Shown here: positions 16,701 to 28,300 of the stretch, one piece after another
Position numbering within the stretch: position 1 is the stretch's first letter
Layout: every line of letters starts with the position of its first letter
Source of the DNA: UBA965 sp046303375
Lineage (GTDB): Bacteria; Chloroflexota; Chloroflexia; Chloroflexales; Roseiflexaceae
Assembly (NCBI GenBank): GCA_046303375.1
Contig: JBKCGB010000024.1
Location: 1 to 36,110, forward strand
Direction of reading: 5' to 3'
Length of the DNA: 36,110 nucleotides
Program-made: the position numbers and the translations under genes
The notes under the pieces: model-generated
Database searches by the model: none
The model's input: only the letters and a program-made list of their open reading frames with translations
Told to the model about the DNA's origin: nothing

Positions 16701-19379
16701 CTGAGGTGGTGGCGCAGTCACGGTATATACGGGCACTTCAAGCTGGCGCCACGCATTATTACCCCACGCATAGACGAATCCATCATCACTCAGGGCATAA
16801 GAAGTTGTGGTGCCCGCACGTAACGCGCCAATGGGGCGGCGTATGCTTGGCACATTCGTCTGTCCGAAGCTATTATCTCCCCATGCGATGAGTGTTTGGT
16901 TTTGGGTGACAGCCAGAGCATGCTGGGCACCAGCCGCCATGCTGACAACATTGGTTGCACTTGGTGGGATAGTGGTCTGCCCGGCGCTATTATCACCCCA
17001 GGCTACCAGTGTGCCATTGGCACGCAGGGCGAGCGTATAGTTACCTGCCGCAGCAATCGCCGTGATGGTTGTGGTGCCTGGTGGAATAGTGGTTTGCCCG
17101 GCGCTATTATTTCCCCAAGCGACGACAGTGCCATCGCGTTTGAGTGCCAGCATGTGGGTCGATCCAGCAGCAATTGCGGTCACATTTGCCAGCCCACTGG
17201 GCACAGTAGTGACTCCGCTGGCGCTTGCGCCCCACACATACACTTGCCCTGTGTCAGTCAGAGCTGCATTGAAGCGATGTCCTGCAGCCACCTGCTGGAT
17301 ACGGTCGTTGATGGCAGGGACCACACGTTGCTGGTTGCCGTCGTAGCCCCAGACCACCACTGCACCAGCACTGACACCCACGGCGCTCTCACTGCCGCTG
17401 GCCAAATCGCTGTAGCGTACCCGGTTATCGATTGTGGGTTGGGGCGTGGGTGCGGTAAATCCGTGTGATGCAGGTACCAAGGCGAGGCTGAAGTCGCTCC
17501 CGCCGGTCAGCATCAGTGCTGTGGTGACCGTGACAGGGACGGTGGCCTGATCGTTGCTGTTGAGTCCCCAGGCAACGGGTATGCCGGTGGTTGTGATTGC
17601 GAAGAGCTGCTGATATCCAGTGTCTATGCGCTGAAAGACACCGGCTGGTACAATCGTCTGGTTGTCGTCATTGGCGCCAATTACACGAATACTGCCATTG
17701 GCCTGTAAAAACATGCTCTGATTGAAACTCGCAGCCACATCGACCACTCCTTGTAGCGGTGGGAGTGCGAGTTGCCCCACATTATTGCGACCCCACGTAG
17801 CAATACTCCCGTCACGCAACAGTGCCAAATTATGGAAGTACCCCGCACTGATTTTGCGCACACCAGCCAAGGTTGGCACTGCTGTTTGTCCGTAGTCGTT
17901 GTTACCCCATGCGGCCACCGTACCATCGGTGAGTAGCGCCACGCTATGGCGTGCTCCAGCACTGATTTGTGCCACAGGTAAGAGTCCAGGTGGAATCGTC
18001 GTCTGCCCGTACGAATCATCGCCCCACGCTACCAGTTGACCATTGGCACGCAGGGCAATGGTGTGATCTGCACCCGTTGCAATAGCAACAATCCGCAGTG
18101 TATCGCTGTAGGCGCGTGGCATGGTCAGTTCGGCAGGTACATTCGTTTGATTGGCATCATTTGCGCCCCACGCCACAACTACGCCGTCACGGCGCAGTGC
18201 TACCGCATGATGGCGCCCAGCCGCAATCTGCACCACGCTATCATCTTGTGCTTGGCTGGGAACATTGGTGACTGAGTCACTATCACCAAAACGCACAACG
18301 CTCCCCGCAGAGGTGTGATCATTGATGGTTCGTGGGGTTAGCACGATTGCTGCCGTTGGTGTTGCTGCGGGGGCGAGTGCCCGCATACTCACTGCGAGAC
18401 CGGTGGTGTGCCGGTAATGTATGCCCAACTGGCTGAGGCGTTCGTTGGGAATGGTTGGTACTGTAGCTCCCACCAATGCAATGGTATCAATACGTCCACT
18501 GCGATGCACAATGCCGAGTCCCCATTGTGCAGCTTCGATATGAGCCACTGCACTCATCGTCGGAATCGTGATATACGTTACGCCGTTGCTATCAATGGTC
18601 CTGCTCGCACCCGTGGGGACAACCAGCGATGCGACATCGCCCCAAAGCACCAGGTCTCCGGTATCACGTAATGCACCACTGATGCGTCCAGCCCCAAAAA
18701 TACGCACCACATTGGATTGGACGTTGATTGGCACTGAAATATTCCCATTACCCCATTGCACTACCGTGCCGTCACGGAGCAAGGCTATGTTTTGTACGGT
18801 GGTTGCAGCCACTGCCACCACCGGTTGCGCGGCTGCAGTAATCGCGAGTGGGATGGTGCGCAATGCGCTATTGCCACCCGCGACTACGACACTCCCGGAT
18901 TGGCGCAACAAGACGGTGTGTGTATCGCCACTTGCCACACGCACAATGTTGGTAAACGAATTCCCACCGACGAGTGCCTGTGCGTTGCCCCAAATGAGCG
19001 CACGCCCGGATCGTTCGAGTGCCACACTATGCGTCAATCCCACACTGACTTGCACCACATCTCTGAGTGTGCTGGGTATCGTCAGTTCACCATTGATGTT
19101 TACTCCCCAGCCGGTTAGTGTACCCGCGCTCGTCATGGCCAAGGCATGATGATCCCCGACAGCAATTTGGGCAATCCCAGCACTTGCGTGCGCAGTGAGT
19201 CGATGCAAGTTACCTTGCCCCGGTCCCCATGGGATGACCGCACCGTTGGCTGTAGCAGTGAGTGTGGTGGGTGTGGGGAGGGTGATACTGCGTCCTGTGG
19301 CAGCAACATGCATTGCCCCGAGTGTCACACATATGGCAATCCCGAGGATTGGTTTCACGAATCGTGTAAACGATATCAT
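13791..19379 (-). CDS. Secreted RCC1-repeat and LamG-domain protein with Thr/Pro-rich tail
   Basis: A 1862-residue protein with an N-terminal signal peptide (hydrophobic residues about 9-27). Residues about 45-1140 contain some 26 RCC1-like blades of the pattern G-x-V-x-A-W-G-x-N-x-x-G-Q-T-x-V-P ... AIAAGxxHxLAL, enough for three to four seven-bladed propellers. Two LamG/concanavalin-like domains follow (about 1196-1401 and 1403-1591), each with WHHYACTYD- or WHHVACTF-type strands, and then a Ser/Thr/Pro/Arg tail (about 1597-1862) ending in TPTYTPSN-type repeats. ATG 19379 overlaps the stop of the giant gene (ATGA) and has its own GGGAG seven bases upstream, so translation is probably coupled. 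The expected location is the cell surface or outside, for binding or adhesion; no catalytic motif was recognised. It shares RCC1 and LamG modules with its upstream neighbour. Confidence 0.88.
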   Translation of the reverse strand: MISFTRFVKPILGIAICVTLGAMHVAATGRSITLPTPTTLTATANGAVIPWGPGQGNLHRLTAHASAGIAQIAVGDHHALAMTSAGTLTGWGVNINGELTIPSTLRDVVQVSVGLTHSVALERSGRALIWGNAQALVGGNSFTNIVRVASGDTHTVLLRQSGSVVVAGGNSALRTIPLAITAAAQPVVAVAATTVQNIALLRDGTVVQWGNGNISVPINVQSNVVRIFGAGRISGALRDTGDLVLWGDVASLVVPTGASRTIDSNGVTYITIPTMSAVAHIEAAQWGLGIVHRSGRIDTIALVGATVPTIPNERLSQLGIHYRHTTGLAVSMRALAPAATPTAAIVLTPRTINDHTSAGSVVRFGDSDSVTNVPSQAQDDSVVQIAAGRHHAVALRRDGVVVAWGANDANQTNVPAELTMPRAYSDTLRIVAIATGADHTIALRANGQLVAWGDDSYGQTTIPPGLLPVAQISAGARHSVALLTDGTVAAWGNNDYGQTAVPTLAGVRKISAGYFHNLALLRDGSIATWGRNNVGQLALPPLQGVVDVAASFNQSMFLQANGSIRVIGANDDNQTIVPAGVFQRIDTGYQQLFAITTTGIPVAWGLNSNDQATVPVTVTTALMLTGGSDFSLALVPASHGFTAPTPQPTIDNRVRYSDLASGSESAVGVSAGAVVVWGYDGNQQRVVPAINDRIQQVAAGHRFNAALTDTGQVYVWGASASGVTTVPSGLANVTAIAAGSTHMLALKRDGTVVAWGNNSAGQTTIPPGTTTITAIAAAGNYTLALRANGTLVAWGDNSAGQTTIPPSATNVVSMAAGAQHALAVTQNQTLIAWGDNSFGQTNVPSIRRPIGALRAGTTTSYALSDDGFVYAWGNNAWRQLEVPVYTVTAPPPQASVIAGIVTSWGDFAGNLANSTTNLRHVAIGTDTIGLLNDNGTLQFPSGANPDNTSITQAPNAPLTLWQLAIGNFAIGITNEYRAVAWGSGAPSIPPAFRDGVQQVSAQGAHAMVLTDDGRVWSNLFAVDTTRPANAIAAGSSFAAIAYRDGSVAVFNVNDPYGLQQIPMTAIGVVALAAGATHIVALTATGNVVGWGAEGNDVGQADVPYTAQSNVRAVAAGSTFSLALRNDNTIIAWGDLPATSTSNLTTLNSMANVLAIAASNNTIAVLSSAITSPTIQATSTRIITTTPTPHAVVGTLTDRLAAWFRINDDNAPSTWQASTGMFTCTPVSSCPQLSTDAVYGTAARFDDRRGHELTSSTTVALANTSFSVSVWMRRERLNQGDVALSIGNPGVTRQYLVVGIDANNRPYCSFLGDDVRSAQWYTDTDWHHYACTYDITSQTRRLYRDGLVIAQDRPAAAFVPPASRVTLGRRADDASGLRGALDAVSIYTRVLDSELQSSARFPAANPVLSIDFEELQLMSSANLTTQLVCVTANCPTRMASSHDGAALVMSGNERLRLQGLASLTGDFTAMAWIAPHLSGTTQLVMAHGSAFFMGYDDNNRAFCRIADQTITAPRRVGWHHVACTFSSNTRVLQMYVDATLISSRIASVSSAPGEITVGRDPLTGIGFHGLLDDMLWYSRSLDTTTIGRVYNATNPLQRIATPAANGTTTVPTMTFSATRTLTRTATMAASKTRLPASRTPSMPRFPTLTLTPSISRTATRSPSQTGTRSPSQTPLRPTATSTRTITNTRTPLVITRTMLFILSPTFARQTALAETQARTQTIIAAQTGTANAIRTPSATATAYPLPETYTATQTAIPSVTFPASRTATRSRTSTPTMTRSRTTTPTRTKTPTNTLTRSKTRTPTNTYTPSNTPTYTPTNTYTPTNTPTYTPSNTPTYTPSDTPTLTRTPTDTETPTPVDTPTP
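13861..13980 (-). repeat. Short tandem repeats (24- and 18-bp units) encoding TPTYTPSN/TYTPSN
   Basis: Interleaved 24-bp and 18-bp units read Tyr-Thr-Pro-(Ser/Thr)-Asn-Thr-Pro-Thr on the minus strand. They form the most regular part of the Thr/Pro tail and are the likeliest place for length variation in this gene. Confidence 0.8.
14605..15790 (-). other. Two LamG-like domains of the RCC1/LamG protein
   Basis: The domains are at about 15175-15790 and 14605-15170. Each begins with a strand of the type AAWFRIND or LSIDFEE, then a C...CP pair, then A(A/L)xFxxx...L. Both end with the LamG closing strand pattern RGALDAVSIYTRVLDSEL or HGLLDDMLWYSRSLDTTTI. Confidence 0.75.
15950..19250 (-). repeat. 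RCC1-like repeat array (~26 blades)
   Basis: Repeats of about 35-50 codons share the VVAWGxNxxGQTxVP turn and the AIAAGxxHxLALRxDG strand. The best preserved lie between about 16800 and 18250; those at both ends are degenerate (for example the blades with VIGAND or FPSGAN). Confidence 0.88.
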
Positions 19380-22300
19380 GGATGATCTCCCGCACCATGT
19401 GATTCTGGCCAGAGTAAATCATGACTGTCGTCGTGTGATGCCAATGGGATGAACACTTTGGCATACGTGCGCCCGCTGTACACTACACCACTACTGCGGG
19501 TCGAGCCGAGGCGATTGCGTGCCACCACGCTATAGCGATAGCGGCGCCCTGGCAAAATACCCTCGAATGTGACTTTTTTGTACTGGAAATCGCCACCAAT
19601 CGGTATGGTGGTGTAGCCACTATAGGTGTACTGCTGATATTCAACAATCGTCAGCTGGTTGCCGAGTGCCACGTGATTGGCACAGCATTGTGGCGGTGCA
19701 CTGTTTTGCCCCCACACATGGATACGCCCATCGGCACTTAGTGCTGCACTACTCTGCTCGCCTGCAAAAATACTGACTACGTCACCCAGATCTGCGGGCA
19801 CACTACTCTGTCCAAACGCATTATCGCCCCACGCAACGACCATGCCACCAGCGGGTGTTTCAACCAAGGCTAGGCTATGACTGCGGCCACTTGCGATGGC
19901 GCGGACATTGCTATTGGCTTGTATGGGTACATCACGCTGTCCCACACTGTTATTACCCCATGTGGCAATCGTCCCTGCGGCCGTTAACCCCAAAGTAAAC
20001 CCTTCTCCAGCGGTCACCTGCACAATATCACGCAACGTGGTGTCGACGGGGATAATATTACCCACATCGTCGTAATTCCAAATCTGCACTGCACCGGTGG
20101 GTAAGAGTACTGCCACATGATCGCGTCCGGCAGCAATCTGACTTACTACGACATCGGGCATGAGCATACGTACCGTGCTCGTCAATACTTCACCCACATG
20201 ACCATCACCAAAGCGCACCAACAGCCGTGATGTATCGCCGAGGGCATCTATTGGCACGGCGATTTCATGTACGTTCGAAATGGTATTGGTCATCGAAATC
20301 GGATTATCTGCATCGATATTCCATGTGCGTACGGTACCGTCTGTCAAAAGAACGGCTGCGTAGCGCTGATTAATACCGATGTGTTGAATCGACTGTTGCT
20401 GCAACTGCTGAAACCTGTCGTCTTGCTCGAGTACACTCGGATTGTTGTACGACCATGCAGCAAGCGATGTTGTGGTAATCACACTACTTGCAGTATCTAA
20501 CTCCATCGTGATTACCACGTTGGTTTCAGCAAATTGACTATTCACTGGAATGTCGAGTGTCAGCGTATTGGCCGCATTTGGTGCAACTGCCTGGACAGTT
20601 CCAATTGATGGTGATTGTGGCTCACTGATGGCAAAAGCATATACAATACTTGCACCCTGATTACCCACACTATCTACTGCATGAAATTGCATCGTGTATG
20701 TGCCAATATCATATGCCTTGGGGTCAAACGGCAACTTCCATGTATAGTTGGAAACGGATGGTGATACCGGAGGTTGTGCCAAACTACTGCTACTTGCTGT
20801 GAGTGGCACATCAAACTCGTTGATTTTGTGTCCATCACGGTAGAGATCTGCTTTGAGCGCAGCAACGCCACTGCCATCACTTATCCGCCCCGTAAACAAA
20901 TCAATGCTCAGCGTATTCGAGATGACCGGGTAACTCAAAAATGCTTCAATAATCGGTGGTACGCTATCGATGCGCAGTTTGAATGAGCGCTGGCGACTGA
21001 CATTTCCGACGCTATCTCGTGCCCACGTACTAAAATATCGCATGCTCCCATCAAGTGCCTCAGTGCTACTAATCGTGTATTGCCATGCCGCATTCTGATG
21101 CCGTGCTGGACTCTGTGATTGAATCGTGAGTATGGCACTCGTGATGCTTCCGGTGGGCTCTGTCCCATCACGGTCACATGCCAAGATGTGCCATGTCCCT
21201 GCAGCTGATTCGTTAGCAAATGTCGCCAGTGGCATGTCTGGTTGTACCAGGTTGTAGCTGGCATTAATTGCCGTCGTACCAGTCAACGTGGTGCTCGCAC
21301 GCGTATGAGTATCAGCGAATTGTGCCACCACGTTGCTGCCGGTAGCTCGCGTGCTCGTCACTAATGCCACGATTGTCCCTGCGGGTGAGCGCAACCATAG
21401 GTTGACATCATTGCTCTCGTCATGCGCCACACGCACTGCAAGTTGCAAGGTGTCGACACGAGCCAGTGCAGGCGTTACCAGCGGAATCGCATAGGCTGTG
21501 TAATCGCTGGTCAGAGTAGCTCCACACGGACCAGCAGTGATAGTCTGAGTGCTATTGACGGTACTGGTATAGGGCGTTGTCTGACTTACCGCACTCGCAA
21601 TGGATGCGGTCGCACAGTCGGCTTGGCTTTCATCGCAGATGACTAGGTCGGTTGTGGTCGTACTATCGGTAAGGACACCGCTGATTTGTAATCCACTCCC
21701 ATTCGCAAGTTGGCGTGTGAATAGCGCAGTGGTGGTGGCATCAAAGGCAAATGTCGGTTTATCGTTGTCGACGATGGCCGTGTACCAACTACTCCAGCCG
21801 TTCATAGCACCGTAGCGATCACTGGCACGTAGCCGATATTGTATGGTGGTGGCATTGCTGGGCACATTTACCACACATTGCCACGTAGCCAATTCGATTT
21901 GGCAGGGAGCAAATTGATTCGTCGTGTTCACATTCGACGCATACATTAGCTCGACTCGTTGTATGGATGATTCATCGCTGACATTCCCGGTGATGAGCGT
22001 ATTTCCTGTTTTGACCACACGCCCATTATTGGGGAGCACTTGACTCGGGGCCTGCGTGTCGATGCGTACTGCCGCATTCAACCACTCAATGGTGCGGCTC
22101 GGTGTCGCAATTACCCGAGGATCTTGGTCGGTCAGTTGTACCTCGATTTTGGCCACATCACCAGTGCTAATGCGATCACTTGCGCTCGCTTGTGCCTTGT
22201 CAGGGTCTACCACACCACGGAATGTGAGTGTGCGTGTTTTACCGGCTTGGATGGGGTCAACCTTGATAAATAAATAATCGCGCATACTGCTGTCATTGAT

Positions 22301-25300
22301 GGTGTGATACGTGTAATTCCCACCACCAACTACCGTACTATTATCGACAGGCGTGGTCAGCCATACTCCACCATAGGTATGCACGACACCGTACATGACT
22401 TGTGATACCTGCGCACTCGTGTTGGCGATTGTCAACGTGTAGGTGACAACCGAATTGCGCCCAAGCACCGGGTTCTGTGCCAGAATGTTTTCGTTGCGTA
22501 ATCCTGCCAAAATGGCCGTACCCGCACTTGCAGAATTGCTCAGCCGTTCAACTGCAGCACACCAACTGTCTTCTGGTACGTACCCACACAACACCGCCGT
22601 ATCATCGATAATCTGTGCAAGTGCATCGGGTTCAGTATTTGCAAAAATATCTGACACACTTCGTTGGCTTGCACCGATTGGGTCGCTCGAAAGCGTTGCT
22701 TGAATTTGCGTAGTGCTAGGGAGTTGTGTCGCAGTGCGTGGGCAGACTCCGTCGCGGAGTGCAGGCCATGCAAAGCCATTGATAAAGGGGAGAGCGACAA
22801 TCTTGTCACCGGCCATACTGGTACGTATCGGATTGCTGGTGGGGAAGCTAGCCCACGGCAGAAACGCATCTTCTTTGAGCGCCATGGCAACCACACCGAG
22901 TGGTGTGCTGGGGTCGTAGTTGATGATGGTAAACGGCAGTCGGATGTCGGTATATTCGGTGAATCCATCGCTACTGTAGCGATACTGTGGTTGTTCGCTC
23001 AGCAACAGCCAGGTACTACTCGAGGCATCCCATTGCCACATACTAATCGTTTGTTGGTCGCTGACATAGATGACATAATCGGCACCTTCAACATTCGGCG
23101 CACTCCGACCGTGTTGCGCGGCAAACAGTCGTTGGCGCCACTGTGTGAGTTGTTGGGCCGTGCTCCCGATTCCTGTGGCACGTGCCGCCATGTTTGTTGG
23201 CAGTGTAATAAATGATTCGCCATTGAGTTGTTGATCCGCCAGCGATTGCGTGTATTTACTGGGGCGGAAGGTGCGTACGGTACCACCAGGTTGGCTATCG
23301 AGATAGATGGCCAGATCACCATCGGTATCCCAATTGGCACCTGCCCACAGCAAGCGCAGGGCGGCACTATCCCATGTGACGGCCAGTTGTTGTGGACCAT
23401 AGCGTCCTTGCTCGCGTGTATCGCTATCGAGTACCGCACACCCACGATTCATCCAGCCGCGGTAGACTGCTTGTGTGCTATCAAAGAGCGTGTAGTCCGG
23501 AGTGGTAGCGCTATCGACGTAGATACTCGGGAACTCGTGGAATTGCTCATTGTCGTAGGTATCACGGGTGCGCACGCCCACATCAATGCGGCTCCCTTCA
23601 CGCGTGACCAAGGACGGTGTGCGTAGGCTGGTTGGGGCCAGCACATTGGTCAAGTTGATTGTTTCGGTGACACTTTGTACTCGATATTCGAGTTGGCGCA
23701 GTGTAATCGCTGACATGTCACTGATGGCACTCCAGCCGAGATGGAGATCGAGGTTGGCCGTGCGTGTGAGTGGCATGCTCGTGACGGGCAATAATTTGCC
23801 CGCCTGTACTGCATTTAACTGCGGATTGATGAGTTGAGGAGCAACAGCATCAATATCAAATCGCACTGTTCGTGATGTGGTGCGGCGTGCTACATCAGTC
23901 GCATCCACTTGCAGCGTTACAAATGGCTGTGTCAGTGATGCATATGGCACAAACACGTCCGCTGATATGACTTGTTGTGTGCCTGTGGTGATGACTTCTG
24001 TCTGAACAAGGTTGGTCAATGGATAAATCTGCCCGGTGGCCTTGTTGCTGATACGGTACCCCGTAAAGGCACCATCATCGCTGATGCGCACATTCAGCTT
24101 GATAAATCCATCAATTAAGTTGTTGATACCTACTACGGGCGCATCGACGGTCACCATGGGGGCTTGGGTGTCGACCACAAACAAGTAACTCGGTGACACA
24201 AACGACGTTGTACCTGTTTCGACCCGTAGTTGAGCGCTATGCATGCCATGGGTCACACTCGGGATTACAAAAAATTGCTCGAGTGATTGTAATGTGCTGG
24301 TCGGCGTATACACAAAACTGCTGTCGACTCCATCAACGAGTAATGTGACCCGATTAATGGGGTCTAACGCATCCACACGGAAGCGCAGATTCAGGTTGGT
24401 AGTCTGTGTGTAGATGTCTGCACTGTTCAATAGGATGGCACTATTTTGTGATGGGGCGTTGCGATCAAGTGCGACCATGCGGATAGCACGGGTACTGGGT
24501 TGCACACTGCAGTTGCCCGCTCGATCACACAGGGTTGTTGCAATACGGCGATCACTGATTTGGAACGTATTGATGACGGCTGGAATTGTGCTTAGTCGTG
24601 ATGGTGTCAATACGACCAGGTCGTTGCCAGCGCGGGCGATGGCTTGGCCTGCACCCACAAACATGGCCTCGCTGCGCAGGGTGGTCGTGGGTGTGGTACT
24701 TTCGAGAATGCTCATGCGCTGACAGCCGAGACAGTCAGCCTCGTTGCTGGCTTGTGTCGACAAGATAACTATTTCGTTGTTGAGATATGCCACGATATCA
24801 TTGATGTGGAATGCGGTAATGGATGCATTATCGTCGCTGAGCGCCGTATGGATGTACGTAGCGAGCGGTTGCATGTTTGGCGTGAGTTCTGCCTGACCTG
24901 CACTCACGGTGCTGATAAATCGATAGCTTTCGAGTGTGTTTGGATCATTAGGTACACGCCCATCCACCACAGTATCGTCGTCAACAATCACATACAGCAT
25001 ATCGGCGACCGCCAACACTCGATGCACGTACCCACTCGTCGCAATGCTCTGGCGCAATGCGAGTGTGCCGTTGCTGTCAATGCCGTAGAGTGCCACCCCC
25101 GCATTGCCCTGTGCCACTGCTACGATGTTGTGGCTACTACTCAGTGCATACCCGCGGAAGTCTTCGAGGAGTGCTTGGGAAAGTTGTTGTGTTGGATTCG
25201 TGCGATCAAGCACATCAATCGGCCAAAGTCTTGCCGGTGATTCATCGCTGAGCATGACGAGGTAACGATTGTCGGCTACAACGGTTGCATCAATCACGTT

Positions 25301-28300
25301 GAATGCGAGGGTCAACGGAACACTCAGTGATGCGAGCCGTGATGGTTTGTCTGGTGTGGTCGTCACATCAAACACCGACACAATCAGCTGTGTAGCAGGG
25401 CGCGCGTTTTGGCTAATGACATACAGTGTGGTGTTATCGTTACTGAGTGTGATTGCACTGACCGTCCCGGTGATTGCCACTCGTTGTTGTACCAACTGCA
25501 TGTCGGAGTGAGTATCAACGATAGAGAGATGGTTGGTGCCTCCAATATAGTGAAAGCGTGGGCCGGCAGCCAGCACGGTCGTGTTGCTCACAACGACACT
25601 GCTCCCACGCACAAAATCAGGCACAGCACCGTATGTACAGCTGCCGGTCAGGGATGCGATTTCACGCAGGCTGCCGTCGATATACCCCGTATTCGCGAGG
25701 TAAGTCAACCCGTCATGGTACTGTGCAGAGAGACTCAACCGCCGTCCACAGGGTGTTTGCAACGAAGTCAGCGCCAGATTGCGGTCATCCGCCTGCAGTG
25801 CATACTGGTAGAGATTGGTGCTTGGGTCGAGTGCTTCTGTGGCAGTAACCCGTGGTTTGCGCGTGTCGATGCGCCCCTGCCATAGTAGCTGCTCATTGCG
25901 CAATGTGCGTGTGTTGCCCGCTCGGTCACTACTGATGCTATACAGAGTACCAGTGGCTTCTACATCCGCGGGAAATGCGTTTTGCCATTGTGCACCTGCC
26001 AACGATGAATCGAGTGTACTCTGTTGCCATTTGCTGGCATAGTGCTGGATAATCTCGGCTGTTGTCAGTGCGCGTGCGTAGATATGCAGATCGTCGATGA
26101 CTCCACGAAAGCCATCGCCAATGGTGATACGCGCATCTTGATGGACGACCACTTCGGCGATGGCGAGTGCCGCACTATCGCTGAGCGCCACCTCCACGTA
26201 TCTGCCACTAATAGTTGCAGGGAGCACCAACTGCACGAATCCATCGATCACACGTGTTTCGGGATTCACATAGCTCCACACGGTAGTTGTGCCATCTTTG
26301 ACCCGTACAATCAGCTTTTGCATGCTATTTACACAGCAGTCAGTGCGCAAGTAGACGTCGATGCGGTCTATGGCGGTGACCAATCCAAGGTCGACTTGCC
26401 ATGTCGGTGCTGCTTCTGCAGTGGTTACGGCCACACTCCCTGCTGCCACCGTTTGGTTGGCGTTGCCATCCACGGCAAACTGTGCCTCATTCCCATCGTC
26501 CACGGACGTTTGTGTTGCTGGGCGATTGAGGGCGAGATTGGCGTTGGGGGCATCAATGGTGGTCGTGTCATCGACTACCGTCTCAATGTGTGCGCCATCG
26601 ACATACATAGCCAGGGCGGTTCCGTCGTTGACGACGCTGACATGGTGGCGCCCACTGTATGAAGAGACGGATGTGAGTGTCAATCCTGCCATAGTAAACA
26701 CGTACTTATTGGCTACAACGGCCAGCTGATACGTATAGTCTGCCAATGTGCCACGGAATATTTGGCCATCTCCGCTTCCGTTTGGTTCAATCCACACCGT
26801 AGCCGACCAGGGCTCACTCAGGTCGGCGATACTCTGGGCTTGCGCATCACGCAGCGTTACCGTTGTCGTGCCGTTGAAGCGAATAGCCCCAGCGCCGATA
26901 ATGCCCGTCACCGGTGTTTGTTGCGTAAATGTGAGGGTATGCTGATACGGCGACGTGTCGGCGCTGGTATCACCACTTTCCGCATCCACATCGTCGAAGC
27001 CTGCTTGCACAAATGGCGTCATCCCGTGACTGAGAAACCGCACTTCAGTGGCAGTAATTGCAGTATGAAAGTAGCCGATATCGTCGATGCGAGTGAGGGT
27101 GGCTGCCGGGCTCTGATAGCCACCAACCACAATCGTGGGGCGATACCAACGTAGCGTGGTGTCATTGAATTCACTCACAAAGCGCCCATTCACATACATC
27201 TGGATCGACGTATTATCACCTTGTGCCGTGCTCACGATGGTCACATGATGCCATGTGTGTGATGCGTGCACATCGAGCGGTACATGCAACGCATACAGCA
27301 GATTGCTCGCTCCATCAGTGAGATTCAGTTGTAGCAAATGATTGTCTGCATCGTAGTCGCTGGTGAATTGGAGTGCTGGTGTAATCGGGCTCTGTGACGT
27401 GAGCGTGACCAGTCGCCCAGATTGGCTCTGGTCGTTGATGCCAATTCGCCAGCTTGCACTCAACGTGCTGGTAATTCCGTTGCTGAAGCGTGGTGCAACC
27501 ACCAATCCATCAGTGGCATGGCTGAGCAACAACGCATTACTGGTCAGTCCATGGCTGATGTCAGGGCATGTGTAGATATCGCGTGTGAAGCCACCATTGC
27601 ACGTGTCTGTGTGTGCTCCGGTGATTACATCAACAATTGGCAGTTGGCTGACAGCAATTGGCGCATAAAATTGTGTCTTTGATCCAAGCGTATCGCGCAT
27701 GGCATACCCATCATCATTGATGGCCAGACGAGTTGCATGACTGCTTACCCCACTGCCTACTGCCACACTCGCTCCGAGCAGGTCGATTGGCTCTAGATAG
27801 GCGGTACTCACCAAGAAATCATCGATGGCACCACGGAAAAAATCTTCTGTTTGTTGTGATTGTGCTGCCGAAGGCATGCTACCAAGCCAAAGATTCGTCT
27901 CGCTGTGGTTCAACAGTGTACTGAACGTGAGTGTCGACATCGTCATGGCAGTGAGCTCACGCCCGACCGCGAGACGAATATCTTTATCACTTTCATTGAC
28001 GACCACGTAGTACCAGACGTCTGCATCAATACGCAACGGCGAGCGTATGACGCCCGTACCACGATTGACACGGAGCACGAATCGGCGCTGGTTGGGTGGA
28101 GCGCTGTTGTCGCGTTCGAGTGCGATGCGGAGTCGTGGATTACTGGCTGCGCCGGCGCCGAGCAGTGTGCCGCTGTCGCTCGCTTTAAACAGCAGCGCAA
28201 TTGAATACATGTTATTGAGTAGTGGTGCGCCGTCGCTAATCCGAATGGTTTGACGATTTCCCCCCACATTAAACAACGCTACCCGTGAATTGCGTTGTAC

